Assembly: GCF_000158195.2 (NCBI RefSeq)
Contig: NZ_GL987988.1
Location: forward strand, 705,847-769,846
Reading direction: 5' to 3'
Source: Fusobacterium mortiferum ATCC 9817
Lineage (GTDB): Bacteria > Fusobacteriota > Fusobacteriia > Fusobacteriales > Fusobacteriaceae
Length of the DNA: 64,000 nt
Shown: positions 37,265 to 44,256 of the stretch, in pieces
Numbering within the stretch: position 1 is the first letter of the stretch
Layout of the letters: each line of letters opens with the position of its first letter
Notes under the pieces: generated by a model
The model's database searches: none
Seen by the model: the letters and a program-made list of their open reading frames with translations, nothing else
Told to the model about the DNA's origin: nothing
Translations under genes and position numbers: made by a program

Positions 37265-38248
37265 CTAGTTAATCTCCTTTAAAGGTTTCATTTTTTTACT
37301 TCTAGCATAAGAAATTAAATCTGCATAAGCTTCTCCTCTTGTTTTTCTATATGGAAGTAAAGGAGATTTTACTCCATGAACTCTAAAATCATTTTTATAA
37401 TCTGTTAACGTCTTAGCAAAATAAACTTTAAATTCACTTCCCCCTATCCCAGCACGGACAAAATAGATATATCCTTTTTCATCAATAAATGCTGATGAGT
37501 TGTTAAAATCATTATCACTAAACTCTTCAATTACAGGAGCTGGAGAAGTAGGTAATTTCAAATTATTTTGATTTTCATACTCCTTCTCTTTAGCGGATAT
37601 ATCTTTCTCCATTTCAGAAAGAAGTTTTTTCATAGCTTCAATCTCTTTTTTTGCCGAGCTAAGTTCAGCAGGAGAAGATGATTTTTTAATCTGTTTTTCA
37701 ATACTTTTAATAGCTCCTAAAGATTTTTTAGAAATGCTGCCTTTGTATTCAACAGCTCTTTTAGGTTCTGCTGGAGAGAGAGCTAGTTCGATTAGCTCTC
37801 TTATATCCTCCATGTTTTTCACACCTTTTTCCATAATGTCTAATGCTAATTGAGGATCAACATCTTTATGAGTAAGAAGTCTAACAGCTACTCCAGAGAG
37901 AGAACTGATATAATCTTTCATATGCGGGGCTTGGATGTAGAGCTCATAAGTTTTTAAAAGCTCACTCACCTTATCTTTAGTGAAGCCAAGATGACTATAC
38001 CAAGCCATGAAGCTACCCTCTTTAGCTTTTTGAAGTTTTATTTTAACTTCCACAAGTGCCATACAGATATCATATTTGGAAGAACTATATCTCTTAAAAC
38101 TATTTGAAATAAGTTCCTCTTTTTTTTCAATGAAGGCTTTATCTTCTGCATTGATTTCGTAACTCTCGAAATCAAAAGTTGAATGCCATTCTACTTCCTG
38201 CATAGTATTTTTTAATTTATCAAACATAGCTAATTTATTTGACATCAT
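37265..38248 (-). CDS. ParA partner / DUF3102-like DNA-binding protein
   Basis: This 327-residue protein starts at the ATGATG at 38248, chosen because GGAGG lies four to seven bases upstream and the start overlaps the parA stop (ATGA). An in-frame start at 38314 has no ribosome site. Residues 30-130 are helical and include GFTKDKVSELLKTYELYI, like the HTH of DUF3102. A coiled coil (about 170-230) and a C-terminal alpha/beta part follow. A role as centromere-binding partner of ParA is inferred from context only. Confidence 0.6.
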   Translation of the reverse strand: MMSNKLAMFDKLKNTMQEVEWHSTFDFESYEINAEDKAFIEKKEELISNSFKRYSSSKYDICMALVEVKIKLQKAKEGSFMAWYSHLGFTKDKVSELLKTYELYIQAPHMKDYISSLSGVAVRLLTHKDVDPQLALDIMEKGVKNMEDIRELIELALSPAEPKRAVEYKGSISKKSLGAIKSIEKQIKKSSSPAELSSAKKEIEAMKKLLSEMEKDISAKEKEYENQNNLKLPTSPAPVIEEFSDNDFNNSSAFIDEKGYIYFVRAGIGGSEFKVYFAKTLTDYKNDFRVHGVKSPLLPYRKTRGEAYADLISYARSKKMKPLKEIN

Positions 38249-38955
38249 AACACCTCCAGAACCTGTAAAAATAATTCTTGAAGTGTCACAGCATCTTTTG
38301 CTCTGTATTCCCAAATTGTTTTTCCTTCATCAATAGCTTTTGAAATGAAAGAACTTTGTTTTATAGGAACAGAAAGTAAAATATTTTGAGAAACAATCTT
38401 CTTTAAATTATCATAGTACTCTCTCTCAAGCTTGGTTCTCCCAGTACGATTTGGAATAATAGCTTTAACTTTACTTTTAGGGCTTATTTGCTCCATTAAA
38501 GTAATTATAGAACCTAAAGTTACTTGATCAAGGAAAGTTGGGATAACTACTTCATCTGCTAAGTCTATAAATTTTTTATCCAAGTTCAACACAGGTGTAG
38601 AATCAATGAAGATATAATCAAACTCTCCTTTTAAAACATTGATAAAACTCTCAAATCTTACTTCTAATTCCTCTGGAAGTACAGCCGAGTGAAATGGGAT
38701 ATAATAAAGGTTTTTTCTTAACTCTGTGAACCCACCATTACCACTTTTAAGCCATTCATCTAACCCTAGTGGAGTAAGACTACCATTACCACTAAAATCC
38801 AAAATATTATTTTGAGAATCAGAAGTAATTATTATAACCTTACTTCCATCAAGAGCAGCTTTATGTGCAAGTTGGAGAGTTATCCAACTTTTACCAACTC
38901 CACCTTTATTTGCTTTTACCAAAATTGTTTTACATCTATTTTTAAATTCTTCCAT
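38245..38955 (-). CDS. ParA-family ATPase
   Basis: This 236-residue protein has a deviant Walker A KANKGGVGKSW (near residues 14-24), a switch I-like IITSDSQNNILDF, and Walker B YIFIDSTPVLN. ParA/Soj ATPases move plasmids or chromosomes, and phage copies also occur in lysogens that replicate as plasmids. It overlaps the upstream gene by 14 bases and the downstream gene by four, so the three are one unit. Confidence 0.88.
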   Translation of the reverse strand: MEEFKNRCKTILVKANKGGVGKSWITLQLAHKAALDGSKVIIITSDSQNNILDFSGNGSLTPLGLDEWLKSGNGGFTELRKNLYYIPFHSAVLPEELEVRFESFINVLKGEFDYIFIDSTPVLNLDKKFIDLADEVVIPTFLDQVTLGSIITLMEQISPKSKVKAIIPNRTGRTKLEREYYDNLKKIVSQNILLSVPIKQSSFISKAIDEGKTIWEYRAKDAVTLQELFLQVLEVL

Positions 38956-39274
38956 TATCCACCTCTACTAATTTAAATTTATTAGGATTATTTATTACTA
39001 ATCTATAACCTTTTTGATAATCCAAACCGAAAGCTTCAGTATAAGTTTTTATATCTCTATATTCAAATCCAGTTTCTAAATCTATTACTTTTCTACAAAC
39101 CCTAGGTCTTTTAACATATTTTTCTCTATAATCTAAGATATGATGAGCCAACTCAAGTTTATTAACTTTGTATTTATCTGCCAGATTAAAAAGAAAATCA
39201 ATTTCATGATCATGAACATCTAATAAAAAACTATTCATAAAAGAAATTTCTTTAAAGAAATTATCTACAGTCAT
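38942..39274 (-). CDS. Phage hypothetical protein, 110 aa
   Basis: The start is taken as the ATG at 39274 behind GGAAGGTGG; a GTG nine bases upstream is in frame. The protein is helical and charged with no recognised domain. It overlaps both neighbours (14 bases each side), so translation is coupled between the 75-residue gene and parA. It could be a regulator of the partition unit, but this is a guess. Confidence 0.6.
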   Translation of the reverse strand: MTVDNFFKEISFMNSFLLDVHDHEIDFLFNLADKYKVNKLELAHHILDYREKYVKRPRVCRKVIDLETGFEYRDIKTYTEAFGLDYQKGYRLVINNPNKFKLVEVDNGRI

Positions 39275-39488
39275 ACTTACCACCTTCCATGTAATCAGCT
39301 GGAATGGGAGCTAAAATTCTCCCAGCAGCTAAGTCGCCTTGATGAAACATTTTTAGCTTCACTAAATCAAGGATTAATTTTCCAGCTAAGTCACCTTTGA
39401 TAGAATTATATCTATCTGAATCAATTCCTAACTCATCACATAATTCATGAATTTTATTATAATTTTCTACAGAAATTTTTATTGACAT
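39261..39488 (-). CDS. Phage hypothetical protein, 75 aa
   Basis: This is a small mixed alpha protein with LAGKLILDLVKLKMF in the middle and no recognised family. It directly follows the replication initiator stop (no gap), placing it in the replication/partition operon. Confidence 0.6.
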   Translation of the reverse strand: MSIKISVENYNKIHELCDELGIDSDRYNSIKGDLAGKLILDLVKLKMFHQGDLAAGRILAPIPADYMEGGKYDCR

Positions 39489-40415
39489 TTAAGCTCCTTT
39501 TAAACTAGATAGATGACTCTTAAATTCAAATACAGTCATCTTAGACAACTTGCTTTTATTTTTGTTTAAAGTTTCTAAAGGGATATTTATTATTATTTTT
39601 TCAATTTCACTTCTCAATTCTTTATCTGAATAGATACCAGAAAAATATTTAAGCCATTTGATTTTAGCTTCCATATCCTCTGGAGCAGCAGGAGAAATTT
39701 CAGCTTTAATCTCCCAATTATCTCTCAAGGCTTGATAGACAGCACCATCATCCCATTTTTTTAACTGAGCTGTCATAAGAACGAGCTTTATTCTCTCCAA
39801 ACCAACACTACCTTGTTCAACCAAAGTCATGATATTTTTACAAGTAGGAATACTTAAGCCATGACTTTGAAGTGCTGACTTGATTTGATAGATAGTATCT
39901 TTATCCAAATTATTCAAGTTAGAACTACTACTAATTTTTTTACTAACTTCCATTTGGTCTATCTTATTTACTTTATCTAACTTAGTAGTAGTTATTATAT
40001 TTAAATTAGTATTCTTAATATTAGTATTCTTAGGGGTACATTTCATGCTACTACCCCTACCCACATTTGATGTAGGTACTGTACCCTCATTTGATGTAGT
40101 GGGTACATTAAATGTAGGTACATCAGATGTAGGTACTTCTACATTGTTGAGATAATAAAGATTTGAACTTCCTTTTCTTTTTTCTATCTCAATCAACCCT
40201 TTTTCTTCTAAGGATTTTATATATTTAACAACTGTTCTATTGTCTTTTACTCCTAATTCATCACAAAGAGTAGCTAATTTAGGAAAAGCATAATCATTGT
40301 TTCCAGCATGTCTTGCTAAGCAGATGTACAACATTTTTTCATACAGATTTAAATCTCTTCTATCTACTAAAGCATTATCTACCCAAAACCAATCTTTTTG
40401 TCTTCTATCTCTCAT
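39489..40415 (-). CDS. DnaD-like replication initiator with winged-helix N terminus
   Basis: This is a 308-residue protein. The N-terminal 95 residues form a winged helix (FWVDNALVDRRDLNLYEKML, then LCDELGVKDNRTVVKYIKSLEEKGLI), as in RepA_N/phage initiators. A low-complexity linker (about 95-145) has repeated VPT units (VPTSDVPTFNVPT). The C-terminal part (180-300) has helices like DnaD domains, which load helicase. The linker DNA holds iteron-like repeats and is probably the origin, as in the lambda O gene. It is leftward and followed by parA-type genes. Confidence 0.75.
   Translation of the reverse strand: MRDRRQKDWFWVDNALVDRRDLNLYEKMLYICLARHAGNNDYAFPKLATLCDELGVKDNRTVVKYIKSLEEKGLIEIEKRKGSSNLYYLNNVEVPTSDVPTFNVPTTSNEGTVPTSNVGRGSSMKCTPKNTNIKNTNLNIITTTKLDKVNKIDQMEVSKKISSSSNLNNLDKDTIYQIKSALQSHGLSIPTCKNIMTLVEQGSVGLERIKLVLMTAQLKKWDDGAVYQALRDNWEIKAEISPAAPEDMEAKIKWLKYFSGIYSDKELRSEIEKIIINIPLETLNKNKSKLSKMTVFEFKSHLSSLKGA
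39960..40136. other. Candidate replication origin inside the initiator gene
   Basis: Four units ending in ATGTAG(TG)GGTAC or close variants lie at 40062-40136 (ACATTTGATGTAGGTAC, CATTTGATGTAGTGGGTAC, ATTAAATGTAGGTAC, ATCAGATGTAGGTAC). Beside them 39960-40030 is very AT-rich and contains ATTAGTATTCTTA twice. Iterons next to an AT-rich unwinding stretch, within an initiator gene, are the lambda-type origin layout. Confidence 0.6.
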
Positions 40416-40427
40416 AACCTCTCCTTT

Positions 40428-40655
40428 CTACTCTTTCTTTTCTTTCAAGGCAATGCCTTCCAGTATAAATTTTGCTCTCTTTGCAAAATCCATATCAATA
40501 TCTAAATTTACAAGTTCAATGGAGAATCTTTCTCCTCTTTCCATTATTTCTTTAACTAGATGGTCTTTAGCAGATTGCTCTCTAGTATAAGCTTTCATAG
40601 GAACACCGTCTGGATTGCATACTATATAGATAACTGAATCAAATATCTTAGTCAT
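40428..40655 (-). CDS. Phage hypothetical protein, 75 aa
   Basis: This 75-residue soluble protein begins KIFDSVIYIVCNPDGVPMKAY and is mostly a two-strand plus helix arrangement. No family is recognised. Its ATG lies inside the end of the 35-residue gene upstream, so the two are coupled. Confidence 0.6.
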   Translation of the reverse strand: MTKIFDSVIYIVCNPDGVPMKAYTREQSAKDHLVKEIMERGERFSIELVNLDIDMDFAKRAKFILEGIALKEKKE

Positions 40656-40755
40656 CTAAACCACCAGCCTTAACTAACTCTAAAGCTTTTTCTAGAGTAG
40701 TAGTCTTTCCATATTTTTTAATTAACATTTCTAATTGTTCGTAGCTTGTAACCAT
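40648..40755 (-). CDS. 35-residue first gene of the early operon
   Basis: GGAGG followed by eight bases and ATG at 40755 starts MVTSYEQLEMLIKKYGKTTT and continues to a stop overlapping the next gene by eight bases. The sequence forms an amphipathic helix pair. The good ribosome site and overlap support translation. The function is unknown. Confidence 0.6.
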   Translation of the reverse strand: MVTSYEQLEMLIKKYGKTTTLEKALELVKAGGLDD

Positions 40756-40777
40756 ATTTTTTTACCTCCAATAAAGT

Positions 40778-40807
40778 TTGATAAAAAAATTTGATTTATT
40801 ATATAAA
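40778..40807 (+). promoter_or_regulatory. Rightward promoter for a short RNA
   Basis: TTGATA (40778-40783) and TATATA/TATAAA (40800-40807) have a 16-18 base spacer. No gene follows before the terminator at 40894-40922. Confidence 0.4.
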
Positions 40808-40848
40808 GTATGCTAGACTTAATACATAAGCGGCATATAGCAGAGTGA

Positions 40849-40854
40849 TGTCAA
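40849..40854 (-). promoter_or_regulatory. TTGACA of the leftward early promoter
   Basis: A consensus -35 is read on the - strand. The matching -10 is not clear (GCTTAT at 17 bases); a TATAAT further down (about 40804-40799) may be used instead. Confidence 0.35.
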
Positions 40855-40893
40855 TCCTCATTTTTCTTAGGTTATGTTATGTGTCCATTTAGA

Positions 40894-40922
40894 AGAGCAA
40901 CGTGCGGGTTGCTCTTTTTTTA
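40894..40922 (+). terminator. Rightward terminator
   Basis: AGAGCAAC (40894-40901) and GTTGCTCT (40908-40915) have loop GTGCGG and T7 following. The - strand side has no T-run, so it acts on + strand transcripts. Confidence 0.75.
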
Positions 40923-40925
40923 TTA

Positions 40926-41168
40926 CTACTCTTCAACATCTTTATAAATTCTACCAAGTTCAAAGTAATCGCTTTTCACTTCATCAACAGCAGCTAGAAA
41001 TTCAGCAGTAATATCAAACAAAGCTTTAAATAGTTGAATATCTCCTTTGTGTGAATGCATTAATTCACATAGACTTTGATTGACCTGTTCAACTCTTTCA
41101 GAAGAGCTTAATTTTAAAATTTTCTCTTCCTCAGCTTTTTTAATTGTTGCAAAAATTTTTCTATTCAT
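40926..41168 (-). CDS. Phage hypothetical protein, 80 aa
   Basis: This is a helical, charged protein (AEEEKILKLSSSERVEQVNQ near the start) without a recognised domain. AGGAGG precedes the ATG. It is the first leftward gene after the switch region and is divergent from the HTH gene at 41423. Confidence 0.6.
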   Translation of the reverse strand: MNRKIFATIKKAEEEKILKLSSSERVEQVNQSLCELMHSHKGDIQLFKALFDITAEFLAAVDEVKSDYFELGRIYKDVEE

Positions 41169-41267
41169 AACATCCTCCTAAGTAATTTGTTAGCACCCCC
41201 CCTTCCTGTAAAATTTTCCTGCTATTTTTATATAATTTTTCAAATTTTTATTTAATTTTTAAGAATT

Positions 41268-41375
41268 AAATTTTAAATTTATAAAATTATAATATAATTC
41301 CTTAAACATATAATACAATGTTATAACCAAATTGTCAAATTAAATTTTAATTCTATAACCACAAATTTTAAATTT
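41268..41375. promoter_or_regulatory. AT-rich switch region with two identical 13-mers
   Basis: AAATTTTAAATTT occurs at 41268-41280 and again at 41363-41375, where it touches the -35 of the rightward promoter. The copies may be operators for the 41423 regulator. The surrounding bases are almost all A or T, so chance is a real possibility. Confidence 0.35.
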
Positions 41376-41401
41376 GATTAAATATATATTTATGTTATAA
41401 T
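41374..41401 (+). promoter_or_regulatory. Promoter of the 41423 HTH gene
   Basis: TTGATT, a 16-base spacer and TATAAT with an upstream TG (TGTTATAAT) lie 22 bases before the ATG at 41423. Confidence 0.55.
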
Positions 41402-41422
41402 TAGTAAAAAAGGAGGTTTCCA

Positions 41423-41650
41423 ATGTTAAAATCAAAGTTAAGACATTTAATGGCAGATAAAAAAATAAATTCCTTATCAGCTTTAATTAGAGATTCCAAA
41501 ATTAGTAGAGAAACTTTAAATAAGTTGTACCATGAAGAAAAAATGGAAACTCTAAAGTTAGAAATGATAGTAAAAATTTGTGAATATTTTAATTGCAATA
41601 TCCAAGACTTAATAGAGTATATCCCAGATGAAGAAACTTTACAGAACTAA
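41423..41650 (+). CDS. XRE-type helix-turn-helix regulator, 75 aa
   Basis: This small Cro/CI-like protein has an HTH over about residues 15-65 (SLSALIRDSKISRETLNKLY and a following MIVKICEYFNCNIQDLIEY helix pair). The pattern matches short one-domain repressors of the YozG type. AGGAGG precedes the ATG. It is divergent from the leftward 40926-41168 gene, the usual place for a Cro or early repressor. The first palindromic repeat starts at its stop codon. Confidence 0.8.
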   Translation: MLKSKLRHLMADKKINSLSALIRDSKISRETLNKLYHEEKMETLKLEMIVKICEYFNCNIQDLIEYIPDEETLQN

Positions 41651-41722
41651 TCTACTCAAGAGAGCATCCTAGACCGACCCGCCAAAGTCTTTTTAATTCT
41701 AGGACACTCTATTCAGTAGATT
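41649..41722. repeat. Palindromic boundary repeat, copy 1
   Basis: This is a 74-bp imperfect palindrome. AATCTACT pairs with AGTAGATT, AGAG with CTCT and TCCTAGA with TCTAGGA, separated by symmetric unpaired steps and a loop of about 24 bases. Copy 2 at 43836-43908 is identical except for a few bases, all in the loop. Confidence 0.85.
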
Positions 41723-41762
41723 ATGCTATTGAATAAATATTTTTTATAAGGGGAGATTTTTT

Positions 41763-42935
41763 ATGAAAAAAATCGCGTTGTTTATTTGGTTTATTTGTTT
41801 ATTATTAGGATGTGGAGATGAAGAGAGAAAATCTCAAGTACCTGATACTAAAATAGTTATTCCATATGACTATTATCAGGAAAGAGCTAATTCAGTAAAA
41901 TTACAAGGTATAGTTTCTCTAAATCTATTTGAAAATAATCTTCCTACAGAAGAGCAATTAAAAAATATTGCAGAAGACTTAATTATGAAGAATCCAGACT
42001 ATGAAAATTATTTTTTTACATTCAAATTTCCATTTACTCAAAAAAGACCTGAGAAAGATGCTAATAATTTTCAGTTGTATTACAATATTAATAAATTAGG
42101 AAAAAATGATTTTGAAATTCAAGCTCTATATCCTCAAATGAAATATTATAATTTAACTTTGAGTAAAAATATTATTGGTAAATTAGGTATTAATCAAATT
42201 TCAAATATAACTCCAATAAAAGTTGGAACTTCATTAAATGAGATATTTTCTAAATTAGGAAATCCTTCAGAAAAAAAGGATAATACTTATATTTATTATA
42301 TTGTCAATAATAGAAATCAAACTTTTGGAACTCTTTATTTAGAAGAAAATGATAGTAAGATTTCTAATGTCGCATTTTATTCAAACAATTTAAACTTTGA
42401 TGAAAACCAGTTATCTCAAATAGAAAAATATATAGTAGGAGATATCTCATTATCAGACTTGAAAATAAAGGAGATAGATGACATATATCCATTTAGTATT
42501 TCAATTAAACAATTTCCAGAAAGATTAAATTATTCTCGTTTAAGTATGGGAGATATAGATAATGTGGATTATTTAGAAAAAGTTAATAAAACAACTGTTG
42601 ATTTTATAATCCCAGCAAAACAAAAAAATTATGTTAAGTATACTTTTGATATTAAAAGTCAAAATTTATCAAAAGTTACAATAGTATCAGAAGATAATAC
42701 AGATGAAAATTATGAAAAATTCTTATCTGATATGAGTAGAGCTTTTCTTGTTTTGGATCCAGAATGTAATTTCCTCAGAATAAATAGTACAATATTAAGT
42801 AAATTAAATTTTCTTTATGATAATTTTGTTAATTCTAAAAACTATAAGGCTTCTATTCTTATGGGAAAATATAAAATTGATTTACAAAAAAATAAAGCTA
42901 AAGTAATTCTAAATATTTCCGAAAATAAAGATTAA
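41763..42935 (+). CDS. Lipoprotein with BamE-like segment, cassette cargo
   Basis: This 390-residue lipoprotein has a signal with lipobox LLLGC (Cys17). The body is unrecognised apart from a central part (about residues 155-200) that resembles the SmpA/OmlA/BamE fold: KVGTSLNEIFSKLGNPSEKK followed by two strands and FGTLYLEEN. It is the only exported protein in the prophage seen here and lies in the 2.2-kb cassette. Such genes often change the surface of the lysogen (superinfection exclusion or host interaction), which is inference. The RBS is AAGGGGAG. Confidence 0.75.
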   Translation: MKKIALFIWFICLLLGCGDEERKSQVPDTKIVIPYDYYQERANSVKLQGIVSLNLFENNLPTEEQLKNIAEDLIMKNPDYENYFFTFKFPFTQKRPEKDANNFQLYYNINKLGKNDFEIQALYPQMKYYNLTLSKNIIGKLGINQISNITPIKVGTSLNEIFSKLGNPSEKKDNTYIYYIVNNRNQTFGTLYLEENDSKISNVAFYSNNLNFDENQLSQIEKYIVGDISLSDLKIKEIDDIYPFSISIKQFPERLNYSRLSMGDIDNVDYLEKVNKTTVDFIIPAKQKNYVKYTFDIKSQNLSKVTIVSEDNTDENYEKFLSDMSRAFLVLDPECNFLRINSTILSKLNFLYDNFVNSKNYKASILMGKYKIDLQKNKAKVILNISENKD

Positions 42936-42940
42936 GCATT

Positions 42941-42972
42941 CATTTCTTAGCTATAATTATGGCTAAGAAATG
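42941..42972. other. Hairpin after the lipoprotein gene
   Basis: CATTTCTTAGC (42941-42951) and GCTAAGAAATG (42962-42972) are perfect 11-bp arms without a T-run. It may protect the 3' end or bind a protein. The real terminator follows at 43046. Confidence 0.5.
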
Positions 42973-43045
42973 CAAGTATAAAAATTCCAAAATAAGTTAA
43001 TAAGGATACAATTGAGTAAAAATATACAAAAATAATAATAAATTG

Positions 43046-43080
43046 AATAAACTTTGCTAATTGAGCAAGGTTTATTTTTT
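43046..43080 (+). terminator. Terminator of the lipoprotein gene
   Basis: AATAAACTTTGCT and AGCAAGGTTTATT form a 13-bp stem (one G-T pair) with a five-base loop and T-run. Confidence 0.8.
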
Positions 43081-43168
43081 GGATAATAAATAATCTAGGA
43101 TAATAACAACTATTATTTGGTAAATAATTTGCTCAAATGTAGTAAAAATAAAATAATTCAAATAATCT

Positions 43169-43531
43169 TTATTCATAATAAACTCCTTGTGAATTTTGGT
43201 TAATAAAGTTCATAACTCTGCTTATATAAAAACTTGTTAATTTAGCCTGAGTAGAATAATAATTATTTTTTAATTTTATTCCCTTTTGTTTCTTTATACG
43301 TTTTTTAGAAATACAGGAATATTTATATTTTATTATTCTTTTTTTATAAATTATTAGACACTTAGCTACTGCTATTTGAAAATCCCAAAATGTTTCTATA
43401 TTTTTCCTATTATAAAATTTTCTCTTGTCCTCTTTTACTTCATTTAAAAAAGAAATGCTATTTTTTAAAACTATTTTTTTAGTTCTATCTAAAATTAATA
43501 GCTCTCTATTTTTATTTCTATTTTTTTTCAT
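43169..43531 (-). CDS. Very basic hypothetical protein, 120 aa
   Basis: About a third of the residues are Lys or Arg, with clusters such as KNRNKNRELLILDRTKK. It has no membrane helix or recognised family. GTGGAGG precedes the ATG. It probably binds nucleic acid. It is read leftward, convergent with the lipoprotein gene, and downstream of the 81-residue gene. Confidence 0.55.
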   Translation of the reverse strand: MKKNRNKNRELLILDRTKKIVLKNSISFLNEVKEDKRKFYNRKNIETFWDFQIAVAKCLIIYKKRIIKYKYSCISKKRIKKQKGIKLKNNYYSTQAKLTSFYISRVMNFINQNSQGVYYE

Positions 43532-43562
43532 ATATCCTCCACTTAAAGAAATATAATACTAT

Positions 43563-43808
43563 TTATTTTTGATTAAAAAAATTTTTTAAAATATCTCTAA
43601 TAGCAAAAAATCTACTGGATACCATGATATTAGAAATTTTTTTAGGAATGAGAATAACTTCATCATCTTTAATAGTGCAGATTTTAACTATTCTATTATC
43701 ATTTAAAAATGTAATAGTTGTAGTTTCTACTCTATGTACATTAGCTGGAGTTAATCCCTTAAAATTATTTAACTTTCTTACTAAGGATTTTCTAATCCAT
43801 TTTTTCAT
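43563..43808 (-). CDS. Basic hypothetical protein, 81 aa
   Basis: This 81-residue basic protein is unrecognised. It has a strand-rich centre (ETTTITFLNDNRIVKICTI) between helices. AAGGTGG lies before the ATG. Its start is 28 bases from palindromic repeat copy 2, mirroring the way copy 1 precedes the lipoprotein gene. Confidence 0.55.
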   Translation of the reverse strand: MKKWIRKSLVRKLNNFKGLTPANVHRVETTTITFLNDNRIVKICTIKDDEVILIPKKISNIMVSSRFFAIRDILKNFFNQK

Positions 43809-43835
43809 AAAACACCACCTTTTTAATATTTGAGT

Positions 43836-43908
43836 AATCTACTCAAGAGAGCATCCTAGACCGACCGCCAAGTCTTATTTAACTCTAGGACACTCTATTC
43901 AGTAGATT
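43836..43908. repeat. Palindromic boundary repeat, copy 2
   Basis: This is a 73-bp copy of the 41649-41722 palindrome. The three stem segments are identical to copy 1. The loop differs by two deletions and a few changes. Together the copies bound a 2.2-kb segment. Confidence 0.85.
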
Positions 43909-43916
43909 AATCACAA

Positions 43917-43946
43917 TTTGACTTTTTGTCAAAAACTTGCTATAAT
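43917..43946 (+). promoter_or_regulatory. Strong promoter with overlapping operator for the 35-aa peptide
   Basis: TTGACT (43918-43923), a 17-base spacer and TATAAT (43941-43946) are near consensus. TTTGAC-TTTTT-GTCAAA (43917-43933) is a perfect dyad covering the -35, a likely repressor site. Confidence 0.75.
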
Positions 43947-43952
43947 TTAATT

Positions 43953-44081
43953 ACCTAGAACCCGTATGGGTACTTAAATGTTTGTTTGATTAAGCTTAGA
44001 ATATTAGCCCTAATAATTTATTGGGGCTTTTATTCTGCCCTTAAGCAAGGTAGACAAACAAATATTTAAGGAGGTACAGAA
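43953..44081 (+). promoter_or_regulatory. Structured leader of the 35-aa peptide mRNA
   Basis: CTTAAATGTTTGTTTG (43973-43988) pairs with CAAACAAATATTTAAG (44055-44070) over 16 positions with one G-U. It encloses AGAATA/TATTCT and an AGCCC..GGGCT hairpin followed by TTTTATT, which could terminate transcription. The outer stem ends inside the AAGGAGG ribosome site, so translation may be hindered. Confidence 0.6.
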
Positions 44082-44189
44082 ATGACTGTAACAATTGAGC
44101 AGCTGACTATCATCTTTGATGGTGGAGCAATTCTTCTAGGTGGATTGCTTCTCATCATTGTGATATGGTTGATTAAAAAGTACAGATAA
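44082..44189 (+). CDS. 35-residue membrane peptide (type I toxin-like)
   Basis: This peptide (MTVTIEQLTIIFDGGAILLG, then one membrane helix and a KKYR end) has a perfect AAGGAGG upstream. Length, an N-terminal E-x-L segment, a single helix and a basic tail resemble holin-like/TxpA-type toxins of type I toxin-antitoxin pairs. A rightward promoter, structured leader and terminator make it an independent unit, and an opposing promoter lies just downstream. It could instead be a small phage coat or membrane protein of the neighbouring rolling-circle module. Confidence 0.6.
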   Translation: MTVTIEQLTIIFDGGAILLGGLLLIIVIWLIKKYR

Positions 44190-44199
44190 TTCTGACCTC

Positions 44200-44221
44200 A
44201 TACCCTACGGGGTATTTTTTT
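44200..44221 (+). terminator. Terminator of the 35-aa peptide gene
   Basis: ATACCC.TACG.GGGTAT hairpin followed by T7. Confidence 0.75.
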
Positions 44222-44231
44222 ATTTAAAAAT

Positions 44232-44243
44232 TGCTAATTAGCA
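44232..44243. promoter_or_regulatory. Operator 1, TGCTAATTAGCA
   Basis: This is a perfect 12-bp palindrome at the predicted start of the leftward promoter 44257-44285. Related sites are at 44304, 45063 and 45291. Confidence 0.6.
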
Positions 44244-44256
44244 TTTTATTAATTTA

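Larger units (their letters stand above)
40812..40922 (+). ncRNA. Candidate antisense RNA to the early-operon leader
   Basis: Between a rightward promoter and a strong rightward terminator there is no ORF with a ribosome site. The transcript of about 110 nt would be antisense to the upstream part of the leftward early operon, whose TTGACA -35 lies at 40854-40849. This arrangement is used by countertranscript RNAs that limit replication genes. Confidence 0.35.

Noticed and set aside
37265-38314. ParA-partner start at 38314
   Set aside because: The added 22 residues have no ribosome site and overlap parA more. The ATGATG at 38246-38248 has GGAGG and the coupled ATGA overlap.
41649-43908. The 73-74 bp repeats as tRNA genes, because of length and closed ends
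   Set aside because: No T-arm, D-arm or anticodon arrangement is present. The sequence is a simple three-part palindrome.
41649-43908. The repeats as a CRISPR array
   Set aside because: Only two copies 2.1 kb apart with genes between, and no spacers.
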